Source: UBA1081 sp964443825 (lineage in GTDB: Bacteria; Bacillota; Clostridia; Oscillospirales; Acutalibacteraceae). From it: DNA of 7,245 nt. Location: positions 1 through 7,245 of the forward strand of contig CAYUEV010000059.1 in assembly GCA_964443825.1 (NCBI GenBank). Reading direction: 5' to 3'. Positions 5,926-7,245 of the stretch are shown in pieces. The translations under genes were made by a program, and so were the position numbers. The notes beneath the pieces are model-generated. The model was not told the origin of the DNA and did no database searches. It saw nothing but the letters and a program-made list of their open reading frames with translations. Numbering within the stretch: the first letter of the stretch is position 1; each line of letters starts with the position of its first letter.

Positions 5926-7074
5926 CTACAGCAAAGATTTATACAGTTCTTTTATTTCGTCTACGCTCGTGTCGCGCGGGTTTCCGGGGCGGCACGCGTC
6001 TTTAAACGCCGATTCCGATAAGAAATCTATATCTTCTTCTTTTAGTATTCCCTTAAGGTTCTCGGGTATTCCTACGTCGCTTGAAAGCTTTTTAACGGCT
6101 TTTATAGCGCTTTGGGCGGCCTCTTTATCGTCCATTCCGTCAAGATCGGCGACTCCCATCGCTTTTCCTATGGCGCGGTAGCGTTCTCCGGCTACGGGCG
6201 CGTTATACTCTAAGCCCGTTGGGAGAATAATAGCGCACGCCACGCCGTGAGGAGTGTCGTAAAGGGCGCTTAAACCATGAGCCATGGAGTGGACTATTCC
6301 AAGGCCTACGTTTGAAAATCCCATTCCGGCTATATACTGACCTAAAGCCATTCCCGTTCTGCCCTCTTCGGTATTTTCGACGGCGCCGCGCAGGTTTTGG
6401 GAGATTAAGCGGATAGCCTCTAAATGGAACATATCGGATATTGGACAATGACCTTTCGTGATATATCCCTCAATGGCGTGAGTTAAAGCGTCCATACCCG
6501 TGGCGGCGGTCAAACCTTTAGGCATAGTCGCCGTCATACAGGGGTCTACGACCGCTACCTCCGGAATATCGTTTACGTCTACGCACACGAATTTGCGCTT
6601 TTTTTCAACGTCGGTTATGACGTAATTTATGGTGACCTCGGCGGCGGTTCCCGCCGTGGTCGGCACGGCTATGGTAAATACGGCGTGTTTTTTAGTAGGC
6701 GCGACGCCCTCGAGGGAGCGAACGTCCGAAAATTCCGGGTTCTCGATAATAACGCCTATGGCTTTAGCGGTATCCATGGCCGATCCGCCGCCTACGGCGA
6801 TTATTGAGTCGGCACCGCTCTTTTTAAAGCTCTCCACGCCGTTTTTAACGTTTTCTATGGTGGGGTTCGGTTTAATATCGTCGTATATTTCATAAGGGAA
6901 GTTCCCGTTATCTAAGAGATCGGTTATTTTTTTAGTAACGCCGAATTTAATAAGATCGGGGTCGGTCGCGACGAAAGCTTTTTTAAAGCCTCTCCTTAAA
7001 AGTTCCGGCAAAATATTCTCGATAGCCCCTTTGCCGTGGTAAGATACGGGGTTAAGCACAATTCTGTCCGCCAT
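5926..7074 (-). CDS. fucO: iron-dependent alcohol dehydrogenase, lactaldehyde reductase / 1,2-propanediol oxidoreductase type
   Basis: This 382-residue protein is a group III (Fe-dependent) alcohol dehydrogenase, very close in length and sequence to E. coli FucO as I recall it. Shared stretches include PTTAGTAAEVTINYVITD (138-155), RKFVCVD and LGQYIAGMGFSNVGLG. The NAD-binding loop GGGS is at 95-98. The metal ligands are D195, H199, H262 and H276, each one residue before the E. coli D196, H200, H263 and H277. The expected role is NADH-dependent reduction of lactaldehyde to 1,2-propanediol in the cytoplasm during anaerobic fucose or rhamnose use. Related enzymes act on other short alcohols and aldehydes, so substrate is inferred. 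No deoxysugar genes are visible. The ATG has an AAGGAG site 8 nt upstream (7083-7088). It is monocistronic within the window and converges on rmuC. Confidence 0.9.
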   Translation of the reverse strand: MADRIVLNPVSYHGKGAIENILPELLRRGFKKAFVATDPDLIKFGVTKKITDLLDNGNFPYEIYDDIKPNPTIENVKNGVESFKKSGADSIIAVGGGSAMDTAKAIGVIIENPEFSDVRSLEGVAPTKKHAVFTIAVPTTAGTAAEVTINYVITDVEKKRKFVCVDVNDIPEVAVVDPCMTATMPKGLTAATGMDALTHAIEGYITKGHCPISDMFHLEAIRLISQNLRGAVENTEEGRTGMALGQYIAGMGFSNVGLGIVHSMAHGLSALYDTPHGVACAIILPTGLEYNAPVAGERYRAIGKAMGVADLDGMDDKEAAQSAIKAVKKLSSDVGIPENLKGILKEEDIDFLSESAFKDACRPGNPRDTSVDEIKELYKSLL

Positions 7075-7109
7075 AAAAACAGCTCCTTTTTAAAAATTTT
7101 CACGAATAC

Positions 7110-7138
7110 ATTTTACCATATTTTATTGTAAAACGCAA
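7110..7138 (-). promoter_or_regulatory. extended -10 promoter of the alcohol dehydrogenase gene
   Basis: On the minus strand, TTGCGT (7133-7138), a 17-bp spacer and TAAAAT (7110-7115) preceded by TGG form a good extended -10 promoter. The start would be near 7103, giving a leader of about 29 nt. I see no clear operator or catabolite-repression site around it. Confidence 0.65.
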
Positions 7139-7175
7139 GAAAAACTTTAAAATTTTATATCCTTTTTTAGCGATT

Positions 7176-7203
7176 TTGACTATTGTTTATTGAGTTTTAA
7201 TAT
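7176..7203 (+). promoter_or_regulatory. promoter of the gene entering at the right edge
   Basis: TTGACT (7176-7181), a 16-bp spacer and TAATAT (7198-7203) form a near-consensus promoter pointing right, divergent from the alcohol dehydrogenase promoter. The start near 7210 leaves about 25 nt before the ATG at 7235. Confidence 0.55.
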
Positions 7204-7234
7204 ACCATAGCGTTATAAATGAAAGGTGATTTTA

Positions 7235-7245
7235 ATGATACCTAA
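7235..7245 (+). CDS. start of an unidentified gene cut by the window edge
   Basis: ATG ATA CCT AA gives only Met-Ile-Pro and then Asn or Lys. It is called because AAGGTGAT (7223-7230), a good match to the anti-Shine-Dalgarno complement, lies 4 nt upstream and a promoter lies at 7176-7203. Nothing can be said about its product. Confidence 0.5.

Noticed and set aside
6203..6448. 81-codon minus-strand open frame inside the alcohol dehydrogenase gene
   Set aside because: It lies in another frame of a clearly conserved gene on the same strand and is rich in Arg and Pro with no recognisable motif or start signal.
6629..6895. 88-codon plus-strand open frame opposite the alcohol dehydrogenase gene
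   Set aside because: It is antisense to the conserved GGGS and PTTAGTAAEVTINY coding region; composition mirrors that gene and no ribosome site is evident.
7075..7234. Riboswitch or T-box in the divergent intergenic region
   Set aside because: Predicted leaders are only about 25-30 nt on each side and no stable hairpin or T-box element is visible.
7219..7245. Eight-codon ORF ATG AAA GGT GAT ... TAA ending exactly at the window edge
   Set aside because: It has no Shine-Dalgarno of its own; its second and third codons are the ribosome site of the ATG at 7235, so it is most likely accidental.

Overview
The window looks like ordinary chromosomal DNA from an anaerobic, low-to-medium GC Gram-positive bacterium, most likely a member of the Clostridia (Bacillota). 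The pointers are AT-rich intergenic DNA around more GC-rich genes, strong purine-rich Shine-Dalgarno sites, extended -10 promoters, one TTG start, a Cys-rich lipoprotein, and a FucO-type fermentative alcohol dehydrogenase. The exact lineage cannot be fixed from the sequence alone. I see no tRNA, rRNA, CRISPR, insertion sequence, phage gene or attachment site.

Layout, left to right. Bases 1-201 are non-coding and hold a probable extended -10 promoter and an AT-rich dyad. A membrane-embedded M28-type zinc peptidase runs rightward (202-1443). A bidirectional terminator (1456-1480) separates it from a leftward two-gene unit. That unit, in transcription order, is an OppA-like solute-binding lipoprotein (4377 to 2749) followed 15 bp later by a DUF1015 protein (2733 to 1495). 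The 4378-4504 gap holds back-to-back promoters. The rightward one has full consensus elements and drives rmuC (4505-5839). rmuC converges on a leftward iron-dependent alcohol dehydrogenase of the lactaldehyde reductase type (7074 to 5926); the 86-bp gap between them can fold into two competing hairpins. The last 171 bp hold divergent promoters and the first codons of a rightward gene cut by the window edge.

The genes do not form one pathway. Only the binding protein and DUF1015 genes look co-transcribed. FucO fits fermentation of deoxysugars (fucose or rhamnose to 1,2-propanediol), and RmuC is a widespread DNA-maintenance protein. I found no convincing evidence of a new multi-gene system. The points most worth a second look are a membrane hairpin inserted inside the peptidase catalytic domain, an orphan OppA-like lipoprotein lacking the Trp/Asp pair that binds peptide N-termini in OppA and paired with DUF1015, and a perfect rmuC promoter placed so close to the gene that the transcript should start inside the Shine-Dalgarno sequence.
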